Below are positions 34,364 to 43,687 of a stretch of DNA of 64,000 bases, one piece after another. The DNA is taken from assembly GCA_005116965.1 (NCBI GenBank), contig SWDG01000027.1:426432-490431 (forward strand), written 5' to 3'. The stretch comes from Nitrospira sp. GTDB lineage: Bacteria; Nitrospirota; Nitrospiria; Nitrospirales; Nitrospiraceae. The position numbers and the translations under genes are program-made. Position 1 is the stretch's first letter. Every line of letters begins with the position of its first letter. The notes under the pieces were generated by a model. That model searched no databases, was not told where the DNA came from, and saw only the letters and a program-made list of their open reading frames with translations.

Positions 34364-35668
34364 ATGCTGTTCATGATGTCTAAGCGATCCCCCCCCTCGA
34401 TCACCAAGGCGACAGTCGTTGCATTGTGGATCTTCGGCGCAAGTACGCTGATGCACCCATGTGGAAGTTGGGCAGACGACATTCCCCCAGGTCTTCCTTC
34501 AAGCATTGTTTCAACTCCCGATGTGGGCCCCTTGCAGGAGGATGACGATGTCGATCCGAACCTCGTCCCATTGGAGCCTGAACTGACGCTCTCGCCCTCT
34601 GATTTATCTTCCACCGAGGACAAGCCCGAACAGCTCGGAGACGCAACCGCACAAGGCACCACGAATACAGACCATCAGGACACCGTTTACAACATTCCCG
34701 TCGTCATGGATCAGTCCGTGCAGAGCCACATTCATTTTTTCAATACCTCTATTCGTAGTCGCTTTGAACAATGGCTCTTGCGCTTCAGCCGCTATCGCCC
34801 GCTGGTCGAAAACATTTTTGCCGAGTTCGATCTTCCGAGCGACCTTGTGAATCTTTCCCTGGTGGAGAGCGGCTTCAACCCGTACGCGTATTCACGGGCA
34901 AAAGCCACAGGTCCATGGCAATTTATGAAAGGGACCGGGCTACTCTATGGGTTGCGGATTGATCATTACGTTGACGAACGACGCGACCCTATCAAATCCA
35001 CCGTGGCCGCAGCGCGGTATCTACGAGACCTCTATGATTTATTCGGTGCGTGGCCTTTGGCCATGGCAGCGTACAATGCGGGTGAAGGGAAGGTGCTCCG
35101 GGCCCTTCACAAGGCGCAAGCTGAATCCTTCTCAGAGATCTCACGAACGAAGCTCATTCGGCTAGAGACAAAGCAATACGTTCCTCGAATTATGGCTGCG
35201 ACGATCATTGCGAAAAACCCCGACCAATACGGGTTCAAGCAAGATCCCGCCCCTCTGCATGAATTCGAGGAGGTCGTCGTCACCCGCTCGTTGCATTTCC
35301 GCGCCATTTCGAACGTCACCGGCATCCCCTACAACGAGCTTCGGTTATTGAATCCAGAGCTTCGGCGAGACGCGACACCTCCAGGCGAGACAGCCTACCA
35401 TCTGAAGGTTCCTGTTGGAATGAGTGCAAAAGTGTTGGAATTGATCGAACGAGTTCCCACATACAAGTTTCCTCCCCTGCCAGCAATTCAGGATCGACAG
35501 GTTCGACAGGCCAAGGCCGGTTCTGCTCACTTGTATCGAGTCCGAGGGGGCGATACGCTTGAAAAGATCTCTCGAAGATTCAGGATTTCCATTAAGACCC
35601 TCAAGTCCCACAATAACCTTTCGGGTCCTGTTCTTAAAACCGGTGAACTGCTGAACATCGGTCGATAG
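34364..35668 (+). CDS. MltD-type lytic transglycosylase with LysM domain
   Basis: This exported murein hydrolase cleaves glycan strands to leave 1,6-anhydro ends. A signal peptide (hydrophobic stretch about 14-32) precedes an acidic Pro/Asp-rich linker. The SLT catalytic domain follows (about 130-250), with catalytic Glu in LVESGFNPYAYSRAKATGPWQFM and the MAAYNAGEGKVLRAL motif. A degraded and then a clear LysM module end the protein (YRVRGGDTLEKISRRFRISIKTL). Start choice among ATG 34364, 34373 and 34376 is uncertain; a TTG at 34325 is less likely. It is convergent with the TPR membrane protein. Confidence 0.88.
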   Translation: MLFMMSKRSPPSITKATVVALWIFGASTLMHPCGSWADDIPPGLPSSIVSTPDVGPLQEDDDVDPNLVPLEPELTLSPSDLSSTEDKPEQLGDATAQGTTNTDHQDTVYNIPVVMDQSVQSHIHFFNTSIRSRFEQWLLRFSRYRPLVENIFAEFDLPSDLVNLSLVESGFNPYAYSRAKATGPWQFMKGTGLLYGLRIDHYVDERRDPIKSTVAAARYLRDLYDLFGAWPLAMAAYNAGEGKVLRALHKAQAESFSEISRTKLIRLETKQYVPRIMAATIIAKNPDQYGFKQDPAPLHEFEEVVVTRSLHFRAISNVTGIPYNELRLLNPELRRDATPPGETAYHLKVPVGMSAKVLELIERVPTYKFPPLPAIQDRQVRQAKAGSAHLYRVRGGDTLEKISRRFRISIKTLKSHNNLSGPVLKTGELLNIGR

Positions 35669-35729
35669 CAGCTGGCGTTCCCGCAAAGATTGCTGCACCT
35701 ACTGCTCGTCAACCGAGAGGGTACGTTGC

Positions 35730-36500
35730 CTACGGCTTGGAGGGCTTGGGGGGTGCTGAAAGAGCGGGAGCGACCGGTGCCGGATCAGGATTTTTCTTCG
35801 CCTCCATCACCTTCACACGCATGGCGGCTTCGCTCGTCAGTGGAGAGTTTGGATAGGTCTTCATCAGCTCTTGATAATGCTTCAAAGCTTCATCAGGCTT
35901 CGAGCGATTCTCTTCCAATCTAGCAGCCTCAAAGAGCGCATGATCCCGGTTCATTGCGCCAGGAATCTCGAGGATCGTCGAGTAGGCCTTGACCGCTTGC
36001 TCAAGATCTCCCTTGAGCTGGTAAGTATAACCTAGTTTTTGATACACGAGACCGAGAAGCGACACATGAGTCCCGTACGTAGAGATAAACCGGTTATAGG
36101 CCTCAATCGCTGACGCGAGATCGTTCGACTGAAGGTAGGCATTGCCAAGACTGAATTGTGCGAGCGGGGCCGTCGGAGTTCGAGGATACTCAGCGACCAC
36201 CCGCTGATACAGGGCGATGGCTTCTTTCAAGTTGGTGGCCGCTTTCTGCGGATCACTGGCCGCACGCGCAAAAAGATGGACGGTCGCTTCTCGTTCCAGC
36301 TCCTGAGCCTTACTGGCATTTTGTGCGTCATACCAGAAGACGCCCCAAACCCCTCCCCCCGTCAAAAGGAGCAGCAAAAACCCAACCACAATCGACCAGC
36401 GGTATGTCGCCAGCCCATGCACCCAGTGCTCAAGCCCGCTCACGAGGTGAGCTTCATCCACTGGCAACGTCCGCGGTGGAACTTTAATTCGGTATGTCAT
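35730..36500 (-). CDS. YfgM-like TPR membrane protein
   Basis: A 256-aa inner-membrane protein: short cytoplasmic N-terminus, one transmembrane helix (about 36-56, IVVGFLLLLLTGGGVWGVFWY), then a periplasmic domain of about four TPR units (ALYQRVVAEYPRTPTAPLAQF, YNRFISTYGTH, YSTILEIPG, YQELMKTYPNSP) and a Pro/Ala tail. The layout matches YfgM/BamD-like tetratricopeptide proteins that act beside the Sec translocon or outer-membrane assembly. It is a single gene between convergent mltD and divergent bioF. Confidence 0.7.
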   Translation of the reverse strand: MTYRIKVPPRTLPVDEAHLVSGLEHWVHGLATYRWSIVVGFLLLLLTGGGVWGVFWYDAQNASKAQELEREATVHLFARAASDPQKAATNLKEAIALYQRVVAEYPRTPTAPLAQFSLGNAYLQSNDLASAIEAYNRFISTYGTHVSLLGLVYQKLGYTYQLKGDLEQAVKAYSTILEIPGAMNRDHALFEAARLEENRSKPDEALKHYQELMKTYPNSPLTSEAAMRVKVMEAKKNPDPAPVAPALSAPPKPSKP

Positions 36501-36656
36501 CAGAAATCATTACCCTAAATGATTGAGAGCCAGCTTTCTGCGCCAGAACCGTTGCTTTATACTAAGGATGAATTCCCGTTGTCAATGTAATCGGAACGGA
36601 CTCATTCACAGAGTTATGACACAGCTGCCGATCTGATTAGGAGATTTTGAACCAGC

Positions 36657-37817
36657 ATGTTTCGACGCAGACTCAAAGAACTCGCCGACCAATCGCTCAT
36701 GCGCCGACTGTCTCCATTGGAATCAGGCACAGGGCCGACAATCCACTATGCAGGGCGCGAGGTCATCTTGCTGTCCTCCAACGATTACCTGGGACTGGCA
36801 ACCCATCCGGAAGTCATCCGTGCCGCCATCCATGCAACTGAACAGTATGGAGCGGGATCCGGAGCTTCTCGCTTAGTCAGTGGAACCCTTCCTCCCCATA
36901 CGCATCTCGAAACCTCCCTCGCGACGTTTAAGGGGACGGAAGCCGCGCTACTATTCGGAGCCGGTTATCTAGCCAATATCGGCATCATTCCAAACCTCAT
37001 TGGGCAAGGAGGCCTGATCCTGGCGGATCGACTGTGTCACGCGAGTCTCATCGACGGATGTCGATTAAGCCGTGCCGATCTTCGAGTATTCCGCCATCGA
37101 GACTGTGCACATCTGGAGTCCTTGCTTCGGCGACGGAGCGCGAGTCGTCCCACGCTCATCATCACAGAAGGACTCTTCAGCATGGACGGCGATCTCGCTC
37201 CCTTGTCTGATCTGGCCTCGCTGGCCGAGCGATATGAAGCAACCTTGTACGTCGATGACGCCCATGGGACCGGCATCATGGGGCCGACCGGTCGAGGAAC
37301 GATCGAGCACTTCGGTTTGGAGCAGCGGATCCCTTTTCATATGGGGACACTCAGTAAAGCACTTGGAAGCCATGGCGCCTACATTGTTGGACCCAACGAC
37401 CTGATTCAATATTTGGTCAACGTGACCCGTCCGTTTATTTTTACAACAGCACTTCCACCCTCCATCGCAGCGGCAGCTTCGGCTGCGGTTGCGGTCATTC
37501 AACGTGAGCCCGAACGTCGGACGCGGCTCTGGTCCAATCGACAACGGCTGTTCAATGGACTGCAGACGCTTGGTTTTCGGATGACTCCGACCGTCAGTCC
37601 AATCCTACCAATCCTGGTGGGCAATGCCGCCACTACATCAGCATTCGCAGAACGGCTGCTCACTCATGGGATCTACGCTTCCGCAATCAGACCGCCAACT
37701 GTTCCGGATGGAACCAGTCGCATACGTTTCACGGTGACGTCGGAACACACGACGGAGCAGATCGACGAAGCCCTTCATGCACTTGACCTCTCCGGTCGTG
37801 AGACCGGCCTCCTCTAG
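36657..37817 (+). CDS. bioF: 8-amino-7-oxononanoate synthase
   Basis: BioF condenses pimeloyl-CoA (or pimeloyl-ACP) with alanine in biotin synthesis. The 386-aa PLP enzyme of the alpha-oxoamine synthase family shows SSNDYLGLATHPEV, GAGSGASRLVSGT, DDAHGTGIMGPTGRG and the lysine motif TLSKALGSHGAY (about residue 235). The ATG at 36657 has only a weak Shine-Dalgarno. Other bio genes are not seen in the window, and pilT follows after 117 bp. The close relative Kbl (glycine C-acetyltransferase) is the main alternative. Confidence 0.88.
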   Translation: MFRRRLKELADQSLMRRLSPLESGTGPTIHYAGREVILLSSNDYLGLATHPEVIRAAIHATEQYGAGSGASRLVSGTLPPHTHLETSLATFKGTEAALLFGAGYLANIGIIPNLIGQGGLILADRLCHASLIDGCRLSRADLRVFRHRDCAHLESLLRRRSASRPTLIITEGLFSMDGDLAPLSDLASLAERYEATLYVDDAHGTGIMGPTGRGTIEHFGLEQRIPFHMGTLSKALGSHGAYIVGPNDLIQYLVNVTRPFIFTTALPPSIAAAASAAVAVIQREPERRTRLWSNRQRLFNGLQTLGFRMTPTVSPILPILVGNAATTSAFAERLLTHGIYASAIRPPTVPDGTSRIRFTVTSEHTTEQIDEALHALDLSGRETGLL

Positions 37818-37934
37818 CCCACCTCCTCATCGGCCCGCATCTTCCGGCTATTTTCTTGCTTTCATGTGTTCCTATGGCATGATCACAGGAGATTTCCACC
37901 ACACAAGCAACCCATCACACGAGGATCACGGGCG

Positions 37935-38993
37935 ATGGATATTTCGAAACTGCTAACGTTCTCGGTCAAGGAAGGTGCCTCCGACTGTCACATCAGTGCC
38001 GGCGAACCTCCGATGATTCGCATTCATGGCGATCTCAAAAAACTTGACCACCCTCCCCTGACTCCCGACGAAACGCACGCCCTCATCTACGACATGATGA
38101 GCGACTCTCAACGAAAGACGTTTGAGGAAAAGCGAGAATGTGACTTTTCCTTCGAGCTTGGAGACATTGCCCGTTTTCGCGTCAACGTATTTGTGCAGCA
38201 ACGGGGGTTGGGCGCCGTCTTTCGGAACATTCCGACCACCATTGTTCCGTTGGAAAAACTCGGCATGCCGCCGATTCTTCGGCAACTGTGTGACAAGGAA
38301 AAGGGATTGATCCTGGTGACCGGACCGACAGGCTCCGGAAAATCCACCACGCTTGCGGCGATGGTGGATTATCTGAACAACACGTTCGAAGGTCACATCA
38401 TCACCATCGAGGATCCCATCGAGTTTGTCCACAAATCCAAGAAATGTCTGGTCAATCAACGAGAACTCGGCGTACATACGCTCTCATTCGCCAATGCCTT
38501 GAAGTCGGCGCTTCGCGAAGATCCTGACATCGTCCTGGTGGGCGAAATGCGGGACTTGGAGACGATTCAGTTAGCCTTGACCGCCGCAGAAACCGGACAC
38601 TTGGTCTTCGGCACCCTCCACACTTCGAGCGCGCCCAAAACAATCGACCGCATCATCGACGCCTTCCCGCCGGCGCAGCAAGCACAAATCAGGACACAGC
38701 TCTCGGAGGCGTTGGAAGCCGTGCTTACCCAAACGTTGCTGAAGAAGAAAACCGGCGGACGCGTCGCCGCACTCGAAATCATGATGGCGACAACGGCCGT
38801 ACGCAATCTTATCCGTGAGGCCAAACTGCACCAAATCCCCGGGATCATGCAGGCAAGCCAAAAGGACGGCATGCAAACGATGGACATGGCATTGGTCGAT
38901 CTCGTGACGCGAGGAATCGTTCATAAGGCCGAAGCACAGTCCCGTAGTATGAACCCCAATCTCTTCAGTTCACCGATGACCGGAGCAGCCTAA
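37935..38993 (+). CDS. pilT: Type IV pilus retraction ATPase PilT
   Basis: PilT is the hexameric motor that depolymerises pili for twitching and DNA uptake. The 352-aa protein has an N-terminal PAS-like domain (SDCHISAGEPPMIRIHG), Walker A GPTGSGKST, the Asp box with ITIEDPIEFVH, Walker B LVGEMRDLETI and the His box GHLVFGTLHT. A C-terminal variant of the AIRNLIRE retraction motif is visible as AVRNLIREAKLHQIPG, which marks true PilT. ATG 37935 gives the conserved MDISKLL; a longer frame upstream is unlikely. pilU follows after 24 bp. Confidence 0.95.
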   Translation: MDISKLLTFSVKEGASDCHISAGEPPMIRIHGDLKKLDHPPLTPDETHALIYDMMSDSQRKTFEEKRECDFSFELGDIARFRVNVFVQQRGLGAVFRNIPTTIVPLEKLGMPPILRQLCDKEKGLILVTGPTGSGKSTTLAAMVDYLNNTFEGHIITIEDPIEFVHKSKKCLVNQRELGVHTLSFANALKSALREDPDIVLVGEMRDLETIQLALTAAETGHLVFGTLHTSSAPKTIDRIIDAFPPAQQAQIRTQLSEALEAVLTQTLLKKKTGGRVAALEIMMATTAVRNLIREAKLHQIPGIMQASQKDGMQTMDMALVDLVTRGIVHKAEAQSRSMNPNLFSSPMTGAA

Positions 38994-39017
38994 CACACAC
39001 GCGACGGAGTACAGCCG

Positions 39018-40193
39018 ATGGATGTTCGAAGTCTTCTAAAAGTGATGGTGGACCGCGAAGCGTCGGACTTGTATTTGACGGTCGACGCCTCGCCGATCTA
39101 CCGCATCCATGGCGCCACTCAACCGACCGACGCTCCTCTGTTCACCAACGAACAGCTCGAAGCACTGGCATTAGCCTTGATGCGTGGTCAACAGCGCGGC
39201 GAATTCGAAGAAAAGATGGAGATGAACCTAGCGCTCTATTACAAAGAGTTAGGTCGTTTCCGCGTCAACATCTTCAGGCAGAGGGGTAATGTCGGATTGG
39301 TCTTCCGTCACATCAAAGCGGAAATTCAGACCGTCGAGCAGTTGGAACTCCCTCCGATCATCAAAGATATCGCGATGACCAAACGCGGACTGGTGCTGGT
39401 GGTAGGCGCGACCGGGTCCGGAAAGTCGACATCGTTGGCCGCCATGATCGACCATCGCAACACCGTCCACCAGGGCCATATCATTACCGTGGAAGACCCG
39501 ATCGAGTTCGTCCATCAGCACAAGAAGTCGATCATCACCCAGCGCGAAGTCGGATTCGACACGTTAACCTTCCAAAGCGCGCTGAAGAATACGCTTCGTC
39601 AAGCTCCGGATGTGATTCTTATTGGTGAGGTCCGCGACACCGAAACCATGGAAGCGGCAATCACTTTTGCCGAGACCGGTCACCTCTGCATCGGAACGCT
39701 GCACTCCAACAACGCCAACCAGGCGATCGAACGCATCATGAACTTTTTTCCGGTCGAGCGCCATGCCCAGATTTATTTACAGTTGTCCCTCAATCTGCGC
39801 GCGATTATCTCCCAGCGATTGATTCCCTCGGTCGATGGCAAACGGGTTCCAGCCCTGGAAATCATGCTGGACACGCCTCGCGTCAAGGATCTCATCAAGA
39901 AAGCCGAGGTCGACATACTCAAGGAAGCCATGGAACAAGGCATCGACGAAGGATGCCAGACCTTCGATCATGTCCTGTTTCAGCTCTATAAGACGAACAA
40001 GATCTCGCTGGAACAGGCCCTCATCAACGCCGATAGCGCGAATAACTTGCGCCTCAAGATCAAGCTTGAAGGGCTGAAAGGCGATGATGCCGTGAACGCT
40101 CTGCTTGATAAGCAGATGGGGGGACAGGGGGCCGATGCCTTTAAGATTCAGGGCGGCGCTTCTGGAAATGTCACGCCAATCCGCAAGCGATAG
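39018..40193 (+). CDS. pilU: PilU-type pilus retraction ATPase
   Basis: The second retraction ATPase of 391 aa. It has SDLYLTVDASPIYRIHG at the start, Walker A GATGSGKST, ITVEDPIEFVHQHKKS, IGEVRDTETMEAA and GTLHSNNANQAIERI. The C-terminal segment lacks AIRNLIRE and instead has the RVKDLIKKAEV and EGCQTFDHVLF pattern of PilU, plus a Gly-rich tail. PilU works with PilT to add force during retraction. It is cotranscribed with pilT; the other pilus assembly genes are not in this window. Confidence 0.9.
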   Translation: MDVRSLLKVMVDREASDLYLTVDASPIYRIHGATQPTDAPLFTNEQLEALALALMRGQQRGEFEEKMEMNLALYYKELGRFRVNIFRQRGNVGLVFRHIKAEIQTVEQLELPPIIKDIAMTKRGLVLVVGATGSGKSTSLAAMIDHRNTVHQGHIITVEDPIEFVHQHKKSIITQREVGFDTLTFQSALKNTLRQAPDVILIGEVRDTETMEAAITFAETGHLCIGTLHSNNANQAIERIMNFFPVERHAQIYLQLSLNLRAIISQRLIPSVDGKRVPALEIMLDTPRVKDLIKKAEVDILKEAMEQGIDEGCQTFDHVLFQLYKTNKISLEQALINADSANNLRLKIKLEGLKGDDAVNALLDKQMGGQGADAFKIQGGASGNVTPIRKR

Positions 40194-40209
40194 TCACACG
40201 ACTTCATCT

Positions 40210-40695
40210 TCAGGGGGCTAGCCCCTCTTCGGTCTGACGCTCAAGATACGACGCCATTTTCTCAAGAGCCAGCGCACTCAGTTTAGATCCATACCACGTC
40301 GGCATGGTCTTCTCAGGATACCCTCGGACCACAAATCGCTGAGGCTCCAATACCGATTCAACGATGTACTCATGCACCGTCTTGGCTTCCCCACGGTAGC
40401 CAGGATCTTTAAGCCGTTGCTCACCGGTCGTGCCAAGCACCAACGGAGGCCCGACTTGGCCGGTGGCCCCGGGAATCCCGGGAATGATGTGGCACACCGG
40501 ACAGCCGGGTCTGGTCAACACCTCGACGATAGGCTCATCGCCCGTCACTAGCGATATCGCTTCCGGCGCGAATGCGAGATTCGTGGGTTGAGTTGGTGCC
40601 GGGCTGGAGACTCGGAAATCACGAAGCGCCCACACAACCGAGAGCAAGACCAGACCGATAGCAATCCAGACTACGAGCCGGTCCCTGATGCGCAT
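40210..40695 (-). CDS. Membrane-anchored monohaem cytochrome c
   Basis: A 161-aa protein with one N-terminal transmembrane or signal-anchor helix (about 8-26), then a periplasmic cytochrome c fold: haem-binding CPVCH (about residue 65), a VGPPLVLG loop, and a TMPTWYGSKLSALALEKM segment with the likely Met axial ligand. Length and layout match small class I cytochromes that pass electrons to oxidases. ATG 40695 is preferred to the one 11 codons upstream. It is convergent with pilU, 16 bp away. Confidence 0.78.
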   Translation of the reverse strand: MRIRDRLVVWIAIGLVLLSVVWALRDFRVSSPAPTQPTNLAFAPEAISLVTGDEPIVEVLTRPGCPVCHIIPGIPGATGQVGPPLVLGTTGEQRLKDPGYRGEAKTVHEYIVESVLEPQRFVVRGYPEKTMPTWYGSKLSALALEKMASYLERQTEEGLAP

Positions 40696-40762
40696 GCCGG
40701 TATTCTGGCCGGATGATGGAACCAACACCTAAAACCAAATCGTCGGCCGCTTCGTTCCACGC

Positions 40763-41167
40763 CTATTTCATCCCTTGGACCAGTTTCATGAGCTGTTCGA
40801 GCCCACCCGCTTCAATCTTGCCATTGGGCGTCAGCTTGTCGATCAGATCAGGAAGAAGGCCAGCCAACTGTGAACCCACCGCTCCAGAGGAAAGTCCTGC
40901 CTTACCGGCCAGTTGGTTCAGCAGATCACTGCCTAAGCCTTGTTCAATCTGGGTTGGTGTCACCGGCAGATTCTGGCCCGTGCTCACCCAGGAATTCACG
41001 ATTTCACCGAGCCCGTTCTTCTGAAACGCCTGAACAAGCCCGGCAAGTCCTCCAATACCACTGTCCTTTCCGAGGAGACTAGTCACGGCTTGCAACAGAG
41101 GATTCTGCCCTCCCTGTCCACCCAACATGCCACCCACCGCTTGCCCCAATTGATCCATGAGTCCCAT
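40763..41167 (-). CDS. YidB/DUF937-family protein
   Basis: A 134-aa Gly/Leu-rich soluble protein with the YidB pattern: GLMDQLGQAVGGMLGG, then FQKNGLGEIVNSWVSTGQNLPVT and QIEQGLGSDLLNQLA. The family is widespread but has no established function. AAGGAGC lies 8 nt before the ATG at 41167. It is upstream of the cytochrome gene on the same strand (67-bp gap) and may share its transcript. Confidence 0.82.
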   Translation of the reverse strand: MGLMDQLGQAVGGMLGGQGGQNPLLQAVTSLLGKDSGIGGLAGLVQAFQKNGLGEIVNSWVSTGQNLPVTPTQIEQGLGSDLLNQLAGKAGLSSGAVGSQLAGLLPDLIDKLTPNGKIEAGGLEQLMKLVQGMK

Positions 41168-41431
41168 TGATTTGCTCCTTCTTTTTAGTAAATAAATAAG
41201 TAGCTGTCAGCCAAAGATCACTGTGCCCGTCATCTGTAGCGTGGGATGTACCACAGATATGAACCACAATCCAATGGACACTTACGGATTTCTCCGGTCA
41301 GCCATGATCATTACTTTGGAATACAGCGGATACGTGAGGCTCCGAGCCGAAGATCTTAACCAGCGGCAACCTACGGTTTTGAGAGGCTATGCAATCAACT
41401 TTTATTTGTTATGATGTAGCTCGGGAGAACA

Positions 41432-42097
41432 ATGATGAAAAAGAACACTCCATTCGTTGCAAGTTTCTTGATGGCAGGGTGCTGGTTCATCTCTTTCTGC
41501 TCCCCCAGTTTTGTTTCTGCAGAAATGTACGTAGCAGGTCAGGCTGGGGTGAACTTTGCGGATCGCATCAACAGCATTGCAGGAACGGGACCGCTAGCAG
41601 GCGCTCCTGGTTCCTTCGAAGACTTTGACCTTCAAAATTCGATTACCTATGGTGGCAAGGTCGGATATTTTCATGGACACAGTTGGTACGGGATTGAAGC
41701 CGAGGTACTGCACGCAACCCCACACATTAAGAGCTTGCCACGCACCGCGACGTTGGATGAAGTTCCCGGCATCCATTTTCGGTTGACGACGATAGGCGTT
41801 AACTTCATCGCACGATATCCAGGTCGCACACTTCAGCCATATGTGGGGGCAGGTGTTGGAGCAGCCATCGCGCACATTGGAGATACCGCGACCGTCCGAA
41901 GTGATACAGATGTAGCGGTCGCCTGGAATGTGTTGGTGGGATTGCGCGCATTCATCACACCAAAAATCGCTGTCTTCGGAGAGTATAGGCATACCGGCGC
42001 AACGCTGAAATTTGATCAAGCCTTTGGTGATTTAGGTGGCTTCAGCGGCAATTACAGAGCACAGCTTCTCCTTGGTGGGCTGTCATATCATTTCTAG
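41432..42097 (+). CDS. Outer-membrane beta-barrel protein
   Basis: A 221-aa protein with a signal peptide cut near FVSAEM. Alternating beta strands follow (MYVAGQAGVNFAD, YGGKVGYFHG, WYGIEAEVLH, LQPYVGAGVGAAI), ending in the YHF C-terminal signature for insertion by the BAM complex. It resembles the OmpW/opacity-like eight-stranded barrels. Start at ATG 41432 or 41435 after GGGAG. It begins a run of three same-strand genes for envelope or exported proteins (barrel, Slp-like lipoprotein, dioxygenase), 15 bp before the second. Confidence 0.75.
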   Translation: MMKKNTPFVASFLMAGCWFISFCSPSFVSAEMYVAGQAGVNFADRINSIAGTGPLAGAPGSFEDFDLQNSITYGGKVGYFHGHSWYGIEAEVLHATPHIKSLPRTATLDEVPGIHFRLTTIGVNFIARYPGRTLQPYVGAGVGAAIAHIGDTATVRSDTDVAVAWNVLVGLRAFITPKIAVFGEYRHTGATLKFDQAFGDLGGFSGNYRAQLLLGGLSYHF

Positions 42098-42112
42098 AAG
42101 AGGAGAACGACC

Positions 42113-42832
42113 ATGTCTCGCATGACTGTCCTCGCTCCCTTGTTTTGTGCTGCCTTGATGTTGTCTGCGTGTGCAGAGTCTCTCCATCAAGTCCAACGCG
42201 ATACGGAGCTGTTCGGTGTTCCTTTCGGGCTGGAAAAGGAGATCGATACCAGCGTCAGTTTTGCAGACTTGAAGAGAGCTCCCAGCGAATATGTCGGGCG
42301 AACGGTCATGATCGGCGGAAACGTGATTAAGGCTAAACGAACAGAAGCAGGAACCGAATTGGAAATCTTGCAACTGCCGACCGAAAAAGAAGGCACCTTG
42401 ACAGAGGAACGTCTTCGGTCCGAAGGACGATTCCTGGCGGTTCGAGAACAATTTCTCGACCCTGCCAGCCTCCCACAAGGCACACCCATCACCGTGATCG
42501 GTACCGTGAAAGGCGAGACCACGAGAGCACTTGATGAGAGCGACTACACTTACCCCATCCTTGAGGTCAAACACATTATCGACTGGAACAGCATCGCGGC
42601 GCAGAGACGAAGAGATCGAAGTCCATACTACGGTGCCTACTACCCACCCTATGGTCCGAGTGGGCTCTATCCGTATGGCGGTGCGTATGGTGGCTATTGG
42701 GGGGGAGGACCGTTTGGTGGCTATTACGGAGGTCGTGGATTTTATGGAGGACGCGGATTCTCAGGCTCCCCATCTTTTTCATCCCCTCCGCTATCTCCGT
42801 CACACGTTCCTCCGAACTTGAGGAGAAGGTAG
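42113..42832 (+). CDS. Slp-family outer-membrane lipoprotein with Gly/Tyr-rich tail
   Basis: A 239-aa lipoprotein: signal peptide with lipobox LSAC (Cys about 20), then the Slp domain with SFADLKRAPSEYVGRTVMIGG, an OB-like fold ending in YTYPILEVKHI. The last 75 residues are a low-complexity tail of Gly, Tyr, Phe and Pro (GGYYGGRGFYGG type). Slp proteins are starvation- or stationary-phase-inducible outer-membrane lipoproteins. GAGGAGA precedes the ATG. It follows the barrel gene by 15 bp. Confidence 0.82.
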   Translation: MSRMTVLAPLFCAALMLSACAESLHQVQRDTELFGVPFGLEKEIDTSVSFADLKRAPSEYVGRTVMIGGNVIKAKRTEAGTELEILQLPTEKEGTLTEERLRSEGRFLAVREQFLDPASLPQGTPITVIGTVKGETTRALDESDYTYPILEVKHIIDWNSIAAQRRRDRSPYYGAYYPPYGPSGLYPYGGAYGGYWGGGPFGGYYGGRGFYGGRGFSGSPSFSSPPLSPSHVPPNLRRR

Positions 42833-42867
42833 AGATCTTTTGATACGGTGAAAAATGGCCATTCAGA

Positions 42868-43593
42868 ATGAATGAGCAGAGTGGGCTACGGCTCTCTCGC
42901 CGAGAAGCAATGGTGTGGTTGGGAACAACCGGCGCTATCTGGCTAATGACCGGAACACGAAGCCAAGCGCAAGCCGATTCCAATACACCTCGATCACTCT
43001 GTATCGTCCGACCAGAACAGATGGAAGGTCCCTATTTCGTCGATGAGCGCTTGCTTCGGACGGACATTCGCTCCGATCCGACCAACGGGAGAGTCACACC
43101 AGGCACCCAGTTAGCCCTGACGTTTCACATCTCTCGTATTCGTGGCGAGGAGTGCCGTCCTGTACCAGATGCCCAAGTCGATATCTGGCATTGCGATGCG
43201 ACGGGGGTCTATTCCGATGTGCAGGATCCAGGATTCAGTACTGTGGGACAGAAGTTTTTGCGTGGATATCAGCTGACCGATGCGAATGGAGTAGCACGAT
43301 TCAAGACCATCTATCCTGGCTGGTACCCTATACGAACGGTACACATTCATTTCAAGATTCGGACAGCACTCATGGCCAGGAAACAGTACGAATTTACTTC
43401 CCAATTGTACGTTCCCGATGAACTGACAGACCGCGTTCATACCGCGCTGCCCTACGCATCACAAGGACGGCGTCGAGTGCGCAATCACCATGATTTCATC
43501 TTTCGCGATGGCGGTGATCAATTGATGTTGGAGCCGTCTGAAACAAGTGGTGGCTATGCGGCAACCTTTCCCATTGGGCTTGATCTTTCATGA
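42868..43593 (+). CDS. Exported intradiol ring-cleavage dioxygenase-like protein
   Basis: A 241-aa protein with a twin-arginine-type signal (LSRREAMVWLG then a hydrophobic stretch to about residue 36). The dioxygenase domain has MEGPYFVDE, VDIWHCDATGVYSDV with one iron Tyr, and YPGWYPIRTVHIHFKI with the second Tyr and a His ligand of the non-haem Fe(III) site. Family enzymes open catechol or protocatechuate rings. An exported form is unusual, and its substrate is unknown. It is 35 bp after the Slp-like gene. Confidence 0.8.
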   Translation: MNEQSGLRLSRREAMVWLGTTGAIWLMTGTRSQAQADSNTPRSLCIVRPEQMEGPYFVDERLLRTDIRSDPTNGRVTPGTQLALTFHISRIRGEECRPVPDAQVDIWHCDATGVYSDVQDPGFSTVGQKFLRGYQLTDANGVARFKTIYPGWYPIRTVHIHFKIRTALMARKQYEFTSQLYVPDELTDRVHTALPYASQGRRRVRNHHDFIFRDGGDQLMLEPSETSGGYAATFPIGLDLS

Positions 43594-43687
43594 GCGCCAT
43601 CCTCCAAACTTCTGCGTATTGACGGTCCATAGCGAATCCCGATAACCTGCATAGTTACAATACACCTTTCTCTAGGAGGACGTGCGT

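Noticed and set aside
38993-39017. pilT and pilU as a possible tandem duplication
   Set aside because: The sequences differ widely and carry the distinct C-terminal motifs of PilT and PilU, a normal pairing in pilus loci.
40214-40225. GGGGCTAGCCCC palindrome as terminator of pilU
   Set aside because: It lies inside the last codons of the convergent cytochrome gene and has no T-run; it may only be chance coding sequence.
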